DNA of 64,000 nucleotides from Iodobacter fluviatilis (GCF_900451195.1 NZ_UGHR01000003.1:124001-188000), one strand, 5' to 3'. Counted from the stretch's first letter, positions 24,742 to 34,988 are shown. A program made the numbers and translations. The notes: a model not told the origin generated them from the letters alone.

Positions 24742-25704
24742 TTACTTCACCACTTCTTTAGCTTCTTTTAGCAGCGCTGCAGACAGCGTGACGCCTTGTT
24801 TTTTAGCGGCAGCGGCATTGACCATCAGCTCTTGCTTAGCGCCCACTTCAGGTGCGATATCGCCTGCATTTTCGCCTTTCAGAATACGCACGACCATCTT
24901 GCCAGTCTGGCGGCCTAGGTCGTAATAGCTCATGCCCATGGCTGCAATTGCGCCGCGTTTCACTAGGCTGGCATCACCCGAGATCAAAGGAATCTGCGCT
25001 TGTTGTGCTACACCCACTAATGATTCGTAGCTGGACACCACGTTATTGTCAGTATTGGTGTAAATCGCATCCACCTTACCCACTAAGCTTTTAGCTGCAG
25101 TAGAGATATCCACCGTACGCGCTGCCGGTGCTTCTACCAGCGTCATGCCGCGTTTAGCCAATTCAGTTTTTAATTCTTTAGCCACAATGGTGGAATTCAC
25201 TTCACCCGGGCTATACACCATGCCGATACGTTTGGCCGTGGGTTTTACTTTAAGGATTAAATCAATTTGGGGAGATAACTGCAGCATATCGGATACGCCG
25301 GTTACATTATCGTTGCCTGTTTTCCAGCTTTTCACCAGCTTAGCCGCCACCGGGTCGGTGACCGCCGTAAACACCACCGGAATAGTGCGTGTTGCAGCCA
25401 CCACGGCCTGTGCGCTTGGTGTGGCAATAGCCACGATCACATCAGGCTGATCGCCCACAAACTTGCGTGCAATTTGCGCGGCAGTGGCGGTATTGCCCTG
25501 TGCACTTTGAAATTGATATTTAATTTGCTTGCCTGGCTCAAAACCTGCTGCTTTTAATTCGTCTTCCACCCCTTTACGCGCAGCATCGAGCGCAGGGTGA
25601 TCAACAATCGCAGTGACAGCCACCGACTTCATATCGCTTGCGCCCGCTGTAAACGACAAACTGACCAGTGCGGCCAAAAGAGCAGGTTTAAATAATTTAA
25701 GCAT
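24742..25704 (-). CDS. ABC transporter substrate-binding protein, TrpX/COG2984 family
   Basis: This 320-residue periplasmic protein has a signal peptide (MLKLFKPALLAALVSLSFTAGA). Family features include AVTAIVDHPALDAARKGV, GDQPDVIVAIATPSAQAV, PVVFTAVTDPVAAKLV, DAIYTNTDNNVVSS and GMSYYDLGRQTGKM. These match the ABC_sub_bind family, to which streptococcal TrpX (tryptophan uptake) belongs. The true substrate is unknown. The start at 25704 has AAGGAT about 9 nt upstream. It is the first gene of the importer, followed by permease and ATPase. Confidence 0.88.
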   Translation of the reverse strand: MLKLFKPALLAALVSLSFTAGASDMKSVAVTAIVDHPALDAARKGVEDELKAAGFEPGKQIKYQFQSAQGNTATAAQIARKFVGDQPDVIVAIATPSAQAVVAATRTIPVVFTAVTDPVAAKLVKSWKTGNDNVTGVSDMLQLSPQIDLILKVKPTAKRIGMVYSPGEVNSTIVAKELKTELAKRGMTLVEAPAARTVDISTAAKSLVGKVDAIYTNTDNNVVSSYESLVGVAQQAQIPLISGDASLVKRGAIAAMGMSYYDLGRQTGKMVVRILKGENAGDIAPEVGAKQELMVNAAAAKKQGVTLSAALLKEAKEVVK

Positions 25705-26550
25705 CTGACAAATCCTTATTTCAAAGTGATTTTGAAGCTTTGAGGGAAAGAAAATCGCGACTTTTTAATGGAATAGATAAGCTGATTCGCTTACTTTAAA
25801 CAATCGTTTTATTTTTTCAATTAAATGACAAGCAAATAGCCAAGACCCGGCTTTAGCCTGCAAATCATCCTGAATAAAATACCGGCAGGATAAAGGCAAT
25901 AAAGGGTCGTTGCGTCAAAGATAATAGAGGGAAGTCTGCACAAGATACAAAACGGGGATATCCCTAATAGAGGGTGTTCTCTCTGATATAAATTCATATA
26001 CACGGAGGCAAAATAAGCTGTGGATAACTTTGTGGGTAAGATATCAATTCACCCCTGATTAAGGGGATTTAAATCAATAAAACTGGTTTATTAAGCAGAT
26101 GTAAAACAGGGTAAGACCCAAGCCAGATAACACTTGACGGGCAATAAGCAGAAGAGAAACAGTATTAAAAAAAACCGACCATATGCACAGCCAAGCCTGT
26201 GTGTAAAGCCCTGATACACGCATTGATATGCCGCAAAAAAACAGCACTTAATGTGCCTGCAGCAGTACAAGATTTAATCATTTATAAAGAATTATCAAGC
26301 TCAGCAGAAAGTCGCCTATCAGCCTAGTTCACAAAAATGACATTTTCCATCCCTATTTATACGGAATAAGCTTGTAAGCTGAGGAACGGTAAAACGCCTT
26401 TCCTGCCACTGTTTCCTGCCTGATTCAGTGGATTTTAAAAAAACAAAGGCAGAAAACCTGATGATTTTCTGCCTTTATTTTCAGTGTATTAGCCAGGTCC
26501 TGCTGCAGGCTAACGGTGGATAACTATTCATCCTTACACCGCGCTAAGAA
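25705..26550. other. 846-bp gap with one perfect DnaA box and the hslU terminator
   Basis: No convincing gene was found. A 60-codon leftward frame at 25821-26003 has no support. TGTGGATAA at 26019-26027 is a perfect match to the DnaA box TTATCCACA read on the other strand, and GGTGGATAA at about 26515 differs at one base. The rest is AT-rich. A terminator for hslU lies at 26445-26476. Confidence 0.5.
26445..26476 (-). terminator. hslU terminator
   Basis: A 12-bp stem (26445-26456 / 26465-26476, AAAGGCAGAAAA/TTTTCTGCCTTT) is followed on the minus strand by a T-rich run. It lies about 75 bp downstream of the hslU stop. Confidence 0.85.
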
Positions 26551-27846
26551 TTAAAGCACGTAGCGCGCCAAATCTTCATCAGCGGCAATACCGCCTAATT
26601 TGCTGCTCACAAAATCTGCATCCACCACAATCTTGCCGCTTTTTGCATCAAAGGAGATTTCCTCCAGCAAGCGCTCCATCACGGTGTATAAACGACGCGC
26701 GCCGATATTCTCAGTACTTTCATTCACCTGCCAGGCAATTTCGGCCATGCGCTTCACGCCCGCATCGGTGAAATCCAGCTCTACGCCTTCTGTGGCAAGC
26801 AAGGCTTGATATTGCTTCACAAGGCAGGCATCGGTGCCGGTAAGAATGCTGGCAAAATCGCCCACTGTCAGCGAATTAAGCTCAACCCGAATCGGGAAAC
26901 GCCCCTGCAGCTCGGGAATCAAATCGGATGGCTTAGCTAAGTGGAATGCGCCGCTGGCAATAAACAGAATATGGTCGGTTTTTACCATGCCGTATTTAGT
27001 GGTGACCGTGGTGCCCTCTACCAGCGGCAGTAAATCACGCTGCACACCCTGACGGCTGACTTCACCGCTGCCCGCCTCGGCGCGGCTGGTGACCTTGTCT
27101 ATCTCATCAATAAACACAATGCCATTTTGCTCAACCGCTTGCAGCGCTTCGGTTTTAGCGTCCTCTTCATTCACCAGCTTGCCCGCTTCTTCCTCGGTTA
27201 ATAGCTTCATCGCCTCGGCCACTTTCAGCTTTTGCGATTTCTTTTTATCTGAGAACGCGCCTTTAAACATTTGTTGAATCTGGCTGGAGAAGTCTTCCAT
27301 TCCCGGCGGGCTCATCACTTCCATCGTTGGCACGGCTGCGGCCACTTCGATTTCAATTTCTTTATCATCAAACTTGCCTTCACGCAGCATTTTGCGGAAT
27401 TTCTGACGGGTATCCGATTCATCGTTGCCACCTGGCGGCAGCAGCACATCTAAAACACGGTCTTCAGCAGCATCGGCAGCCCGATGGCGATTGCGGCTAA
27501 TGGCTTTATCCCGCACCTGCTTAACGGCAACCTCAACCAGATCACGAATAATACTGTCTACATCTTTACCGACATAACCCACTTCGGTGAATTTAGTGGC
27601 TTCTACCTTAATAAAGGGTGCATCAGATAATTTGGCGAGGCGACGGGCAATTTCAGTTTTACCCACACCAGTTGGCCCAATCATCAAAATATTTTTAGGT
27701 GTAATTTCACTGCGCAGGGGTTCTGCCACCTGCTGCCTGCGCCAACGATTACGCAGCGCAATCGCTACTGATTTTTTGGCGGCAGCCTGGCCAACAATAT
27801 GCTTATCCAGCTCGTGAACGATTTCCTGCGGAGTCATTTGGCTCAT
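26551..27846 (-). CDS. hslU: ATP-dependent protease ATPase subunit HslU
   Basis: HslU is the AAA+ unfoldase that feeds substrates into the HslV peptidase. The 431-residue protein has Walker A GPTGVGKT (residues 57-64), the pore motif GYVGKDV, the inserted I-domain (about 110-240), Walker B VFIDEID, and the C-terminal DLARYVL that docks into HslV. The ATG at 27846 has AAGGATG about 7 nt upstream. In most proteobacteria hslV lies directly upstream. Here the upstream 194 bp hold no gene and are followed by a divergent regulator. The conserved docking tail implies that hslV exists elsewhere in the genome. Confidence 0.97.
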   Translation of the reverse strand: MSQMTPQEIVHELDKHIVGQAAAKKSVAIALRNRWRRQQVAEPLRSEITPKNILMIGPTGVGKTEIARRLAKLSDAPFIKVEATKFTEVGYVGKDVDSIIRDLVEVAVKQVRDKAISRNRHRAADAAEDRVLDVLLPPGGNDESDTRQKFRKMLREGKFDDKEIEIEVAAAVPTMEVMSPPGMEDFSSQIQQMFKGAFSDKKKSQKLKVAEAMKLLTEEEAGKLVNEEDAKTEALQAVEQNGIVFIDEIDKVTSRAEAGSGEVSRQGVQRDLLPLVEGTTVTTKYGMVKTDHILFIASGAFHLAKPSDLIPELQGRFPIRVELNSLTVGDFASILTGTDACLVKQYQALLATEGVELDFTDAGVKRMAEIAWQVNESTENIGARRLYTVMERLLEEISFDAKSGKIVVDADFVSSKLGGIAADEDLARYVL

Positions 27847-28040
27847 GATTCATCCTTAACAAAATATATAAAGCAGATGGCGGCGCACAGAATAAATTTA
27901 AAGCCTGATCAATAGATATTTCATCTTTTCACGGCTTTATTACGTACTAAGATTAAATACATGGAAGTTTTACAAAATGATGCTCACTCACACAGATAAG
28001 TTCTACACTGACTATATACGGACCTTACGTAGAGAGAAAT

Positions 28041-29039
28041 ATGAGTAATAGCGCTGATGAAGATTGGCTGGATGAAGACAGCAGCGATGAATCAAACGGC
28101 CATCAGCATGATTGCTGGACCATTCTGGTGGTTGATGATGAACCCGATATTCATCATGTCACAAGACTGGCACTCGCTAATATCGAGTTTTTAGGCAAAC
28201 GCTTAGAAATTTTATCCTGCTACTCAGGGGCGGAAAGCTTGGCTCTGCTCAGCTCCCGCCACGATATCGCCTTGGTATTACTTGATGTGGTGATGGAACA
28301 GGAAGATTCCGGCTTGCAAGTGGCCCACGCCATTCGTGAAACGCTGGGCAATCATCAGATTCGTATTATTTTGCGCACCGGTCAGCCCGGCGTTGCACCA
28401 GAGCGCCGGGTGATTGAAAGCTACGATATTAATGATTACAAAGCCAAAACCGAGCTGACCCGCGATAAGCTTTACACCGCCATTCTGGGTACTTTGCGCT
28501 CGTATAAAGACATTATGCTGCTTGAGCATCAACGCCAGATGCTCGCCGCCAACCGCCGTGGCTTAATTAAAGTCATTGAAGCTTCAGCAAGCATTTTTAA
28601 ACAACAATCTATTCAGCAATTTGCTCAGGGTGTGCTGGAGCAACTGCAATCCCTGCTCTTTTTTGAACAAGAAGCGCTTTATATCATTGTGCAGGGTGGT
28701 ATAGCGGCGCTATCACAAGATGGGGCCATTCAAGTCATGTATGCCACCGGTGGCTATGAGCCGCTTTGCGGCAGGCCATTAGAGCTGAATGAGCGGCTGC
28801 GCTTTGATGAATCCATCAAAAAAGCCATGCAGGAGGAAAAGAGCATTTACGCTGCAGATCACTTTGTGGGGTTTTTCCATACCGAGCGTGGCCCAGTCAA
28901 TTTGCTGATCATCGACGGGCCAGTGGCTTTATCCAACCCGGATAAAGAGCTGATTGAGCTGTTTTGCCGCAATGTCAGCATCGCATTTGAAAACCTGATG
29001 ATGAATAAAGAAATTCAATCGCTGCGCGATGCCGAATAA
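28041..29039 (+). CDS. Response regulator with DUF3369 domain
   Basis: This 332-residue cytosolic protein has an acidic N-terminal tail, then a receiver domain (about 27-150). VVDDEPD supplies the acidic pocket, Asp82 in VLLDVVM is the phospho-acceptor, and LRTGQPG and Lys in DYKAKTE complete it. After the receiver comes a GAF-like DUF3369 region (about 165-330). In many proteins the receiver-DUF3369 pair precedes a GGDEF, EAL or HD-GYP output; here it ends without one, so output must be by protein contact. No sensor kinase is adjacent. It diverges from hslU. Confidence 0.88.
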   Translation: MSNSADEDWLDEDSSDESNGHQHDCWTILVVDDEPDIHHVTRLALANIEFLGKRLEILSCYSGAESLALLSSRHDIALVLLDVVMEQEDSGLQVAHAIRETLGNHQIRIILRTGQPGVAPERRVIESYDINDYKAKTELTRDKLYTAILGTLRSYKDIMLLEHQRQMLAANRRGLIKVIEASASIFKQQSIQQFAQGVLEQLQSLLFFEQEALYIIVQGGIAALSQDGAIQVMYATGGYEPLCGRPLELNERLRFDESIKKAMQEEKSIYAADHFVGFFHTERGPVNLLIIDGPVALSNPDKELIELFCRNVSIAFENLMMNKEIQSLRDAE

Positions 29040-29353
29040 AACGCTGAAAAAATACGCTGATTTAAAGGTGATTTTCGCAAGGGTATAGCGCAGATCCTGC
29101 TCAAATAACGAAGCGGAATGAATCAGGCATCCTTAGGCTGCTTGCCTCGCATCACCGGTACAGGCCAGCGAGCTGAGCATATTTAAACCCTCCTTGGGAA
29201 TAACAACAGCCATCTCCCCGGCTTTTGCAGCTAAGCCGCATAGAGCACCCACGTAAATCTGCCTGATTTTCAGCGTGTCTCTTCTTCAAAGCCCCAATTT
29301 ACTGTTTTCAACGGTAGAATCATCCATTCCCTCTCACCAACCCGTAGCATGCT
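29040..29353. other. 314-bp gap with a possible mobile or structured element
   Basis: The stretch 29040-29277 is bounded by imperfect inverted ends (ACGCTGAAAA near 29040 and TTTTCAGCGTG near 29277). On the minus strand it holds a 15-codon ORF (29133-29180) preceded by AAGGAGGGTTTAAAT, an excellent ribosome-binding site, and a CGGCTT/AAGCCG hairpin at about 29228. No known RNA family was recognised. It may be a repeat element or a structured RNA. Confidence 0.35.
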
Positions 29354-30868
29354 ATGTCGAAAGATTACCTGGAAAGTATTATCAAAGCCCGTGTCTACGA
29401 CGTGGCCATTGAATCTCCGCTTGAATTTGCACCCAATCTATCGCGCCGCATTGGCAATAAAGTGCTGTTTAAGCGCGAAGATATGCAGCCTGTGTTCTCG
29501 TTTAAAATTCGCGGTGCTTACAACAAAATGTCGAAGCTGAGCCATGCTGAGCTGGAGCGTGGCGTAGTTGCAGCATCAGCAGGCAATCACGCGCAAGGCG
29601 TGGCGATGGCCGCCCAGCATTTAAAATGCCGTGCCACCATTGTGATGCCAACCACCGCTCCGCGCATCAAGGTCGACGCCGTTACCCGCCGTGGCGCAGA
29701 AGCGGTCTTGGTGGGAGACTCTTACTCCGATTGCTATCAGCATGCACTTAATTTATCCGAGCAAACCGGCGCGACCTTGATTCATCCCTTTGATGATCCC
29801 GATGTGATTGCTGGGCAAGGCACCGTGGCAATGGAGATTTTGCGCCAGTACCCCGATCATATCGACGCGATTTTTATTCCGGTAGGTGGTGGTGGCCTTT
29901 TGGCAGGGATGGCGGCGTATATCAAACGCCTGCGCCCAGAAATTAAAATCATTGGCGTAGAACCCACCGACGCCAACGCCATGTACTTAAGCATGAAGCT
30001 GGGCGAACGCATTACCCTGCCGCAAGTGGGTATTTTTGCTGACGGCGTAGCGGTGAAACAGGTCGGTGAAGAAACCTTCCGCCTCTGCCGTGATTTTGTA
30101 GATGATGTGATTCTGGTCGATACCGACGCCATGTGCGCGGCGATTAAAGACGTATTCGAAGACAATCGCTCGATTCTAGAGCCAGCCGGCGCGCTGGCCA
30201 TTGCTGGCCTAAAAGCGTGGGCGGCGCGTGAGGGCAAGCAAGACGCCACCCTGATCGCTGTGGCATCGGGCGCAAATATGAATTTCGACCGCCTGCGTTA
30301 TATTGCCGAGCAAGCCGAAATGGGCGAGCAGCGCGAAGCGATTGTGGCCGTCACGATTCCGGAGCAACGCGGCTCTTTCCGCGCTTTCTGTAAGCTGATC
30401 GGCGCACGCAATATCACCGAATTTAACTACCGCTATTCCACTGCCAGCGAAGCGCATGTATTTGTCGGCTTATCGATTCAAAATCGCAGCGAAGTAGTCG
30501 ATCTGATTAGCGACTTAGCTGCGGCCAAAATCGCTGCGGTCGATCTCACCGATAATGAGCTGGCTAAGCTGCATATTCGTCATTTGGTCGGCGGCAAAGC
30601 GCCTAATGTATGTAACGAACGCCTGATGCGTTTCGAGTTCCCGGAGCGCCCCGGCGCCCTGCTTAACTTCCTCGATGGCATGAATGGCGAGTGGAATATC
30701 AGCCTCTTCCACTACCGCAACCACGGTGCAGATTACGGCCGCATTCTGGTCGGCATTCAAGTGCCAGAGCAAGACAACGATGCATTTAAAGCCTTTGTGG
30801 ATAAACTGGGCTATATGCATTGGGATGAAAGCGATAATCCTGCTTATGCACTATTTTTGAGTGCTTAA
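29354..30868 (+). CDS. ilvA: Threonine ammonia-lyase, biosynthetic
   Basis: IlvA deaminates threonine to 2-oxobutanoate, the first committed step of isoleucine synthesis. The 504-residue protein has the long biosynthetic architecture. A PLP catalytic domain is at about 1-320, with the Schiff-base lysine in FSFKIRGAYNK, the glycine loop VGGGGLLAGMA, SAGNHAQG and VASGANMNFDRLR. Two ACT-like regulatory domains follow (about 325-500; RGSFRAFCKLIG and ERPGALLNFLDGM). Feedback inhibition by isoleucine is a family property. The start at 29354 lacks a clear Shine-Dalgarno. The gene stands alone and ends in a bidirectional terminator facing udp. Confidence 0.97.
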   Translation: MSKDYLESIIKARVYDVAIESPLEFAPNLSRRIGNKVLFKREDMQPVFSFKIRGAYNKMSKLSHAELERGVVAASAGNHAQGVAMAAQHLKCRATIVMPTTAPRIKVDAVTRRGAEAVLVGDSYSDCYQHALNLSEQTGATLIHPFDDPDVIAGQGTVAMEILRQYPDHIDAIFIPVGGGGLLAGMAAYIKRLRPEIKIIGVEPTDANAMYLSMKLGERITLPQVGIFADGVAVKQVGEETFRLCRDFVDDVILVDTDAMCAAIKDVFEDNRSILEPAGALAIAGLKAWAAREGKQDATLIAVASGANMNFDRLRYIAEQAEMGEQREAIVAVTIPEQRGSFRAFCKLIGARNITEFNYRYSTASEAHVFVGLSIQNRSEVVDLISDLAAAKIAAVDLTDNELAKLHIRHLVGGKAPNVCNERLMRFEFPERPGALLNFLDGMNGEWNISLFHYRNHGADYGRILVGIQVPEQDNDAFKAFVDKLGYMHWDESDNPAYALFLSA

Positions 30869-30900
30869 AAAAAACGGCCATCAATGATGGCCGTTTTTTT
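30868..30900. terminator. Bidirectional terminator between ilvA and udp
   Basis: A 15-bp perfect stem (30868-30882 / 30886-30900, core CGGCCATC/GATGGCCG) has an AAT loop and A7 and T7 runs. It begins at the last base of the ilvA stop. Confidence 0.92.
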
Positions 30901-30939
30901 ATACCTTAATCGCGGATTGCAGCCCGCGATCGGCAACAA

Positions 30940-31701
30940 TTAAATCAAATTACGCGCAGCTTCAATCACGATATCTACTGCAGTGTGTTCTGCCAGCTTC
31001 ATGGCTTCAGCATCCGGGATTTCCTGCTGGGTGCGGTTTACGATCACACCCGCTACCATCCCTGCACGCCAGCCTTGGGTGGCGCACATGGTCAGCAGAG
31101 TGGCGGATTCCATTTCGTAATTCATAACGCCCATCGCCTGCCATTCTTTCATCGAGCCTTGCATACTGCCCACTACACGGCCGCTGCATGTATCGTAACG
31201 CTCTTGGCCCGGGTAGAAAGTATCTGATGAAGCAGTCACACCGATATGCAGCGGTTTACCCGCTTTTTTAGCCGCATTCACAAGCGCAGTAGTACAGTCA
31301 AAATCAGCCACCGCAGGGAAGCTCATCGGTGCGAAGTGCAAGCTGGCACCGTCCAGACGAACCGAACCTGTTGTCACCAGCACATCGCCCACATTGATAT
31401 GTGATTGAATCGCACCGGTTGTACCCACGCGCAGGAAGGTATTGATCCCCAGCTGGGCCAGCTCTTCAACCGCAATCGAAGTAGAAGGGCCGCCGATACC
31501 GGTGGAGCAAATCACAACCGGCTTGCCATCCAGCTCAGCAAGGTAGGTGGTGAATTCACGATGGCTGGCCAGCAATTTGGCATTGCCCATTTTTTCAGCA
31601 ATACGCTGCACACGGGCAGGATCACCCGGCACAATCGCAAGAGTGGCACCGGCTAAATCGCTTTTAGCGAGACCTAAATGGAAAACTTCAGATTTAGACA
31701 T
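30940..31701 (-). CDS. udp: Uridine phosphorylase
   Basis: Udp cleaves uridine with phosphate to uracil and ribose-1-phosphate. The 253-residue protein (E. coli Udp also 253) shows the PNP/UDP family features [11 protein letters not shown], the phosphate-binding [38 protein letters not shown] and [10 protein letters not shown]. The ATG at 31701 has AAGGA about 6 nt upstream. It lies downstream of the deo/cdd genes on the same strand, separated from cdd by two repeats, and belongs to the same nucleoside salvage block. Confidence 0.96.
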   Translation of the reverse strand: MSKSEVFHLGLAKSDLAGATLAIVPGDPARVQRIAEKMGNAKLLASHREFTTYLAELDGKPVVICSTGIGGPSTSIAVEELAQLGINTFLRVGTTGAIQSHINVGDVLVTTGSVRLDGASLHFAPMSFPAVADFDCTTALVNAAKKAGKPLHIGVTASSDTFYPGQERYDTCSGRVVGSMQGSMKEWQAMGVMNYEMESATLLTMCATQGWRAGMVAGVIVNRTQQEIPDAEAMKLAEHTAVDIVIEAARNLI

Positions 31702-31726
31702 GAGAGTCCTTCAATATAAAAAAAAC

Positions 31727-31835
31727 GAACCCAAACCTTGAACCACGGAGAACACAGAGGACCACGGAGAAAACCAATCATTTCCTCGTATCACCTCGCC
31801 TTCTCAGAAATTCCACGTTTCATAGTTTGAGTTTA
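31727..31835. repeat. Decayed copy 2 of the ACCACAGAG palindromic repeat
   Basis: The left end, AACCCAAACCTTGAACCAC, is nearly the same as the left end of the 24616-24730 element. The right end (CGTTTCATAGTTTGAGTTT) is a degenerate inverted copy. The interior shares ACGGAGAA and ACACAGAGGA motifs. It lies between cdd and udp. Confidence 0.55.
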
Positions 31836-31850
31836 AATTTGAGATCTAAT

Positions 31851-31915
31851 CTTAGGGCGGTTGAAACTCACCGCTGTTTCATCACAAAATTTAGCGGGTT
31901 TCACCCACCCTAAGG
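31851..31915. repeat. Stand-alone 65-bp palindromic unit of the GTAGGGCGGGTGAAA repeat family
   Basis: CTTAGGGCGGTTGAAAC at the left pairs with GGGTTTCACCCACCCTAAG at the right. The same palindromic unit forms one end of each of the two larger elements at 19245-19638 and 38577-38946, so it can exist alone. It lies just after cdd. Confidence 0.65.
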
Positions 31916-31935
31916 TTCTGCATCAGATTGGATGC

Positions 31936-32364
31936 TTAAAGCGCGGGTGTGTCGTTTGGGTCGAGATAGAAAGCGCCCGGCAGCAAATCGCCTGCGGTGG
32001 TGATTTCCATATCTTCCTTCATATTGCCCAAGATCACCGGCAGCGCAGGCGTGCCGATTTCTATCATCACCTGACGGCAGGCACCACAAGGTGCGATCGG
32101 GCCTGGGGTATCACCCACAACGGCAATGGCAGAGAAATCACCCGGCTTATAGCCATTGGCAACCGCGCTAAACAACACCGTGCGCTCTGCACAGTTGCAC
32201 AGGCCATAAGACGCGTTTTCTACATTGCAGCCATGAAACACACGGCCGTCTTTAGTAATCAGCGCCGCGCCAACCAAAAAACGCGAATACGGTGCGTAGG
32301 CCGAAGTACGGGCGATACGGGCCTGATCGAGTAATTCTTTTGCGTCGAGTTCTTCACGTGTCAT
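31936..32364 (-). CDS. cdd: Cytidine deaminase, short tetrameric type
   Basis: Cdd deaminates cytidine and deoxycytidine to uridine and deoxyuridine. The 142-residue protein is the short type rather than the ~294-residue E. coli dimer. Zinc ligands are Cys58 in NCAER with the catalytic Glu60, and Cys93 and Cys96 in PCGACRQ. The substrate motif is NVENASYG. It starts 3 bp after deoB ends and is therefore part of the nupC-deoCAB-cdd operon. Confidence 0.96.
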   Translation of the reverse strand: MTREELDAKELLDQARIARTSAYAPYSRFLVGAALITKDGRVFHGCNVENASYGLCNCAERTVLFSAVANGYKPGDFSAIAVVGDTPGPIAPCGACRQVMIEIGTPALPVILGNMKEDMEITTAGDLLPGAFYLDPNDTPAL

Positions 32365-32367
32365 GAC

Positions 32368-33582
32368 TTACTCCAGAAAAGCTTTCCCAACAGGGAAAGA
32401 AGAAAGATTGAACCAGTTAGCCAAGCTCTGGCCAACGTCTGCGAAAGATTCGCGAATACCAATGCTGCCTGCCGGAACGCACTTGCCATAAACCAAGACC
32501 GGCACATGCTCACGAGTGTGCTCAGTGCCCGGCCAGGTTGGATCACAGCCGTGATCGGCGGAGATAATCAGAATGTCGTCATCTTTAAGCAGAGCCAGCA
32601 TTTCTGGCAGGCGCTTATCGAATAATTCCAAGCCACGGGCGTAGCCCGCTACATCACGGCGATGGCCAAATTTCTCGTCAAAATCAACAAAATTGGTCAT
32701 CACAATACTGTTGTCCGGTGCTTCTTCCGTGGCTTTTAGCGTGGCATCCCACAGCGCGGTTAAGCCACTGGCTTTAATGCCCTTGGTAATGCCGCAATGC
32801 GCGTAAATGTCCGCGATTTTGCCAATAGAAACCACCGTGCCACCTGCATCGGTCAGCTTTTCCAGCACTGTTTTAGCTGGGGGCGCAACAGCGTAATCAT
32901 GCCGATTGCCGGTACGGGCGTAAGTGGCAGCGGTTTCGCCATTAAACGGGCGGGCAATCACGCGGCAAATATTGTAGGGCAGCATTTCTTCATGGGCGAT
33001 CTGGCACAGCTCATAAAGCTTTTCCAGACCAAAACTTTCTTCATGTGCGGCAATCTGAAATACCGAATCGGCCGAGGTATAAAAAATCGGCTTGCCGGTA
33101 GCGCGATGCTCATCACCCAGCTTGGCAATAATATCAGTGCCAGAAGCATGGCAATTGCCCAGATAACCCGGCAGGCCAGCACGTTTAACCAGCGTTTCCA
33201 GCAGCTCTGGCGGAAAGGTATCGGTTTTTTTAGTGAAATAGCCCCAGTCAAACAAGACCGGCACACCGGCTAATTCCCAGTGGCCTGATGGCGTGTCTTT
33301 ACCGGACGAAATCTCAAAAGCTGCACCATAGGCGGCAGTGGGTTTGATCGTAGCGGATAAACCTGCAGGCACTTTGCCACTGGCCAAGCCACATGCTAAA
33401 CCCATGCCCAGTTGTTCTAAATTCGGGATTTTAAGCGGGCCGCTGCGATCAATATCGGCCTCGCCATTAAAGCAGCGCTCTGCAATATGGCCGAGGGTAT
33501 TGGAGCCTACATCACCAAACTTATCTGCATCGGGTGCAGCGCCTACACCGAGTGAATCCATAATCAGGAAGATGGCACGCAT
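32368..33582 (-). CDS. deoB: Phosphopentomutase
   Basis: DeoB interconverts (deoxy)ribose-1-phosphate and -5-phosphate, linking the phosphorylases to DeoC. The 404-residue protein (E. coli 407) is an alkaline-phosphatase superfamily metalloenzyme. It has the metal sites [25 protein letters not shown] and [20 protein letters not shown]. It lies between deoA and cdd on the same strand. Confidence 0.97.
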   Translation of the reverse strand: MRAIFLIMDSLGVGAAPDADKFGDVGSNTLGHIAERCFNGEADIDRSGPLKIPNLEQLGMGLACGLASGKVPAGLSATIKPTAAYGAAFEISSGKDTPSGHWELAGVPVLFDWGYFTKKTDTFPPELLETLVKRAGLPGYLGNCHASGTDIIAKLGDEHRATGKPIFYTSADSVFQIAAHEESFGLEKLYELCQIAHEEMLPYNICRVIARPFNGETAATYARTGNRHDYAVAPPAKTVLEKLTDAGGTVVSIGKIADIYAHCGITKGIKASGLTALWDATLKATEEAPDNSIVMTNFVDFDEKFGHRRDVAGYARGLELFDKRLPEMLALLKDDDILIISADHGCDPTWPGTEHTREHVPVLVYGKCVPAGSIGIRESFADVGQSLANWFNLSSFPVGKAFLE

Positions 33583-33614
33583 GGGATACTCCTTAAGCCT
33601 GTGAAGCTTTTAAA

Positions 33615-34922
33615 TCAATAAATAATCGGATTGCTGGCAACGGCAACTAAGCCGTATGTAAACGCAGCCTGTATTTCTTGCACCGCCAGCTCTGCCGCCT
33701 GTGCGTTTTGTGCATGCACAACCGCCAATGGCTCGCCTGCCCTTACTTCTTGGCCTAAGCCAGCAATTTGAGTAATACCTACCGCGTAATCGAGTGCATC
33801 ACCCGGCTTACGACGGCCACCACCTAGGCTGACTACGGCCATGCCCAACGCACGGGTATCTATAGCCACAATAAAACCATTTTGCGCCGCTGGCACCGCA
33901 ATTTGTAGCGCGGCCTGTGGCAGATATTGCTCTGGCTTTTCAATAAAATCAGCCGGCCCGCCAAGGCTGGCGATCATACGGCCAAATATTTCCGCTGCAC
34001 GGCCACTATTCAAGGCGGCCATGAGTTTGCTTTCTGCCTCGGCCACATTGGCGGCCAATTTACCCAGCACCAGCATTTCGCTGCACAGCGCCATCGTCAC
34101 CTGATGTAAGCGCGTTGGGCGATGTTTGCCGCTTAAGTAATCCAGCGCGCAACGCACTTCAATGGCATTGCCCGCACATGGGGCAAGTGGCTCGTTCATA
34201 TCAGTAAGCAGCGCTGCGGTGGGCAGGCCTGCACCATTACCAACCTCAACAATGCTGGTCGCCAGCTCACGCGATGCGGCCAGATTGGGCATAAATGCGC
34301 CACTGCCTACTTTGACATCCATCACCAGCGCATCTAGCCCTGCCGATAATTTTTTCGACAAAATCGAGCCGGTAATCATCGCAACCGATTCCACCGTGGC
34401 GGTCACATCGCGAATCGCATAGAGACGTTTATCCGCAGGGGCTAAATCACCGGTCTGGCCGATAATGGCCACGCCCACTTCACGCACCGTTTTGCGAAAT
34501 AGCTCGGTACTTGGCTCAGTGTTGTAGCCAGGAATCGCATCAAATTTATCCAGCGTGCCGCCGGTGTGCCCTAGGCCACGCCCTGAAATCATCGGCACAA
34601 AGCCACCACAAGCCGCGATCATGGGCCCCAGCAGCAGGGAAACCAAATCACCCACGCCGCCAGTTGAATGTTTATCCAGCACCGGGCCGGATAAATCCAA
34701 GCTGCGCCAGTCCAAAACCTGGCCCGAATCACGCATAGCCAAAGTCAGCGCCACACGCTCATCCAGCTCCATACCTTTAAAGTAAACTGCCATCGCAAGG
34801 GCTGCGATCTGCCCTTCAGAAATACTCTGATCGCTGATCCCACGCACAAAAAAACGAATCTCATCACCACTTAAAACTTCGCCATTGCGCTTTTTACGGA
34901 TGATTTCCTGGGGCAAAAACAT
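33615..34922 (-). CDS. deoA: Thymidine phosphorylase
   Basis: DeoA cleaves thymidine and deoxyuridine to the base and deoxyribose-1-phosphate. The start chosen, ATG 34922, gives [17 protein letters not shown] as in E. coli DeoA and has AGAGG 6 nt upstream. The frame is open for 8 more codons. The 435-residue protein (E. coli 440) shows the family signature [31 protein letters not shown] for phosphate, and [11 protein letters not shown]. Confidence 0.97.
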   Translation of the reverse strand: MFLPQEIIRKKRNGEVLSGDEIRFFVRGISDQSISEGQIAALAMAVYFKGMELDERVALTLAMRDSGQVLDWRSLDLSGPVLDKHSTGGVGDLVSLLLGPMIAACGGFVPMISGRGLGHTGGTLDKFDAIPGYNTEPSTELFRKTVREVGVAIIGQTGDLAPADKRLYAIRDVTATVESVAMITGSILSKKLSAGLDALVMDVKVGSGAFMPNLAASRELATSIVEVGNGAGLPTAALLTDMNEPLAPCAGNAIEVRCALDYLSGKHRPTRLHQVTMALCSEMLVLGKLAANVAEAESKLMAALNSGRAAEIFGRMIASLGGPADFIEKPEQYLPQAALQIAVPAAQNGFIVAIDTRALGMAVVSLGGGRRKPGDALDYAVGITQIAGLGQEVRAGEPLAVVHAQNAQAAELAVQEIQAAFTYGLVAVASNPIIY

Positions 34923-34988
34923 AGCAACCTCTTTGAAACAACTCACATTCTATAGGGCGGGAAAAACCCGCCACATTCAATCAGGCAA

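Noticed and set aside
25821..26003. Leftward 60-codon frame in the gap before hslU
   Set aside because: No ribosome-binding site, unusual composition and no family features; most likely chance.
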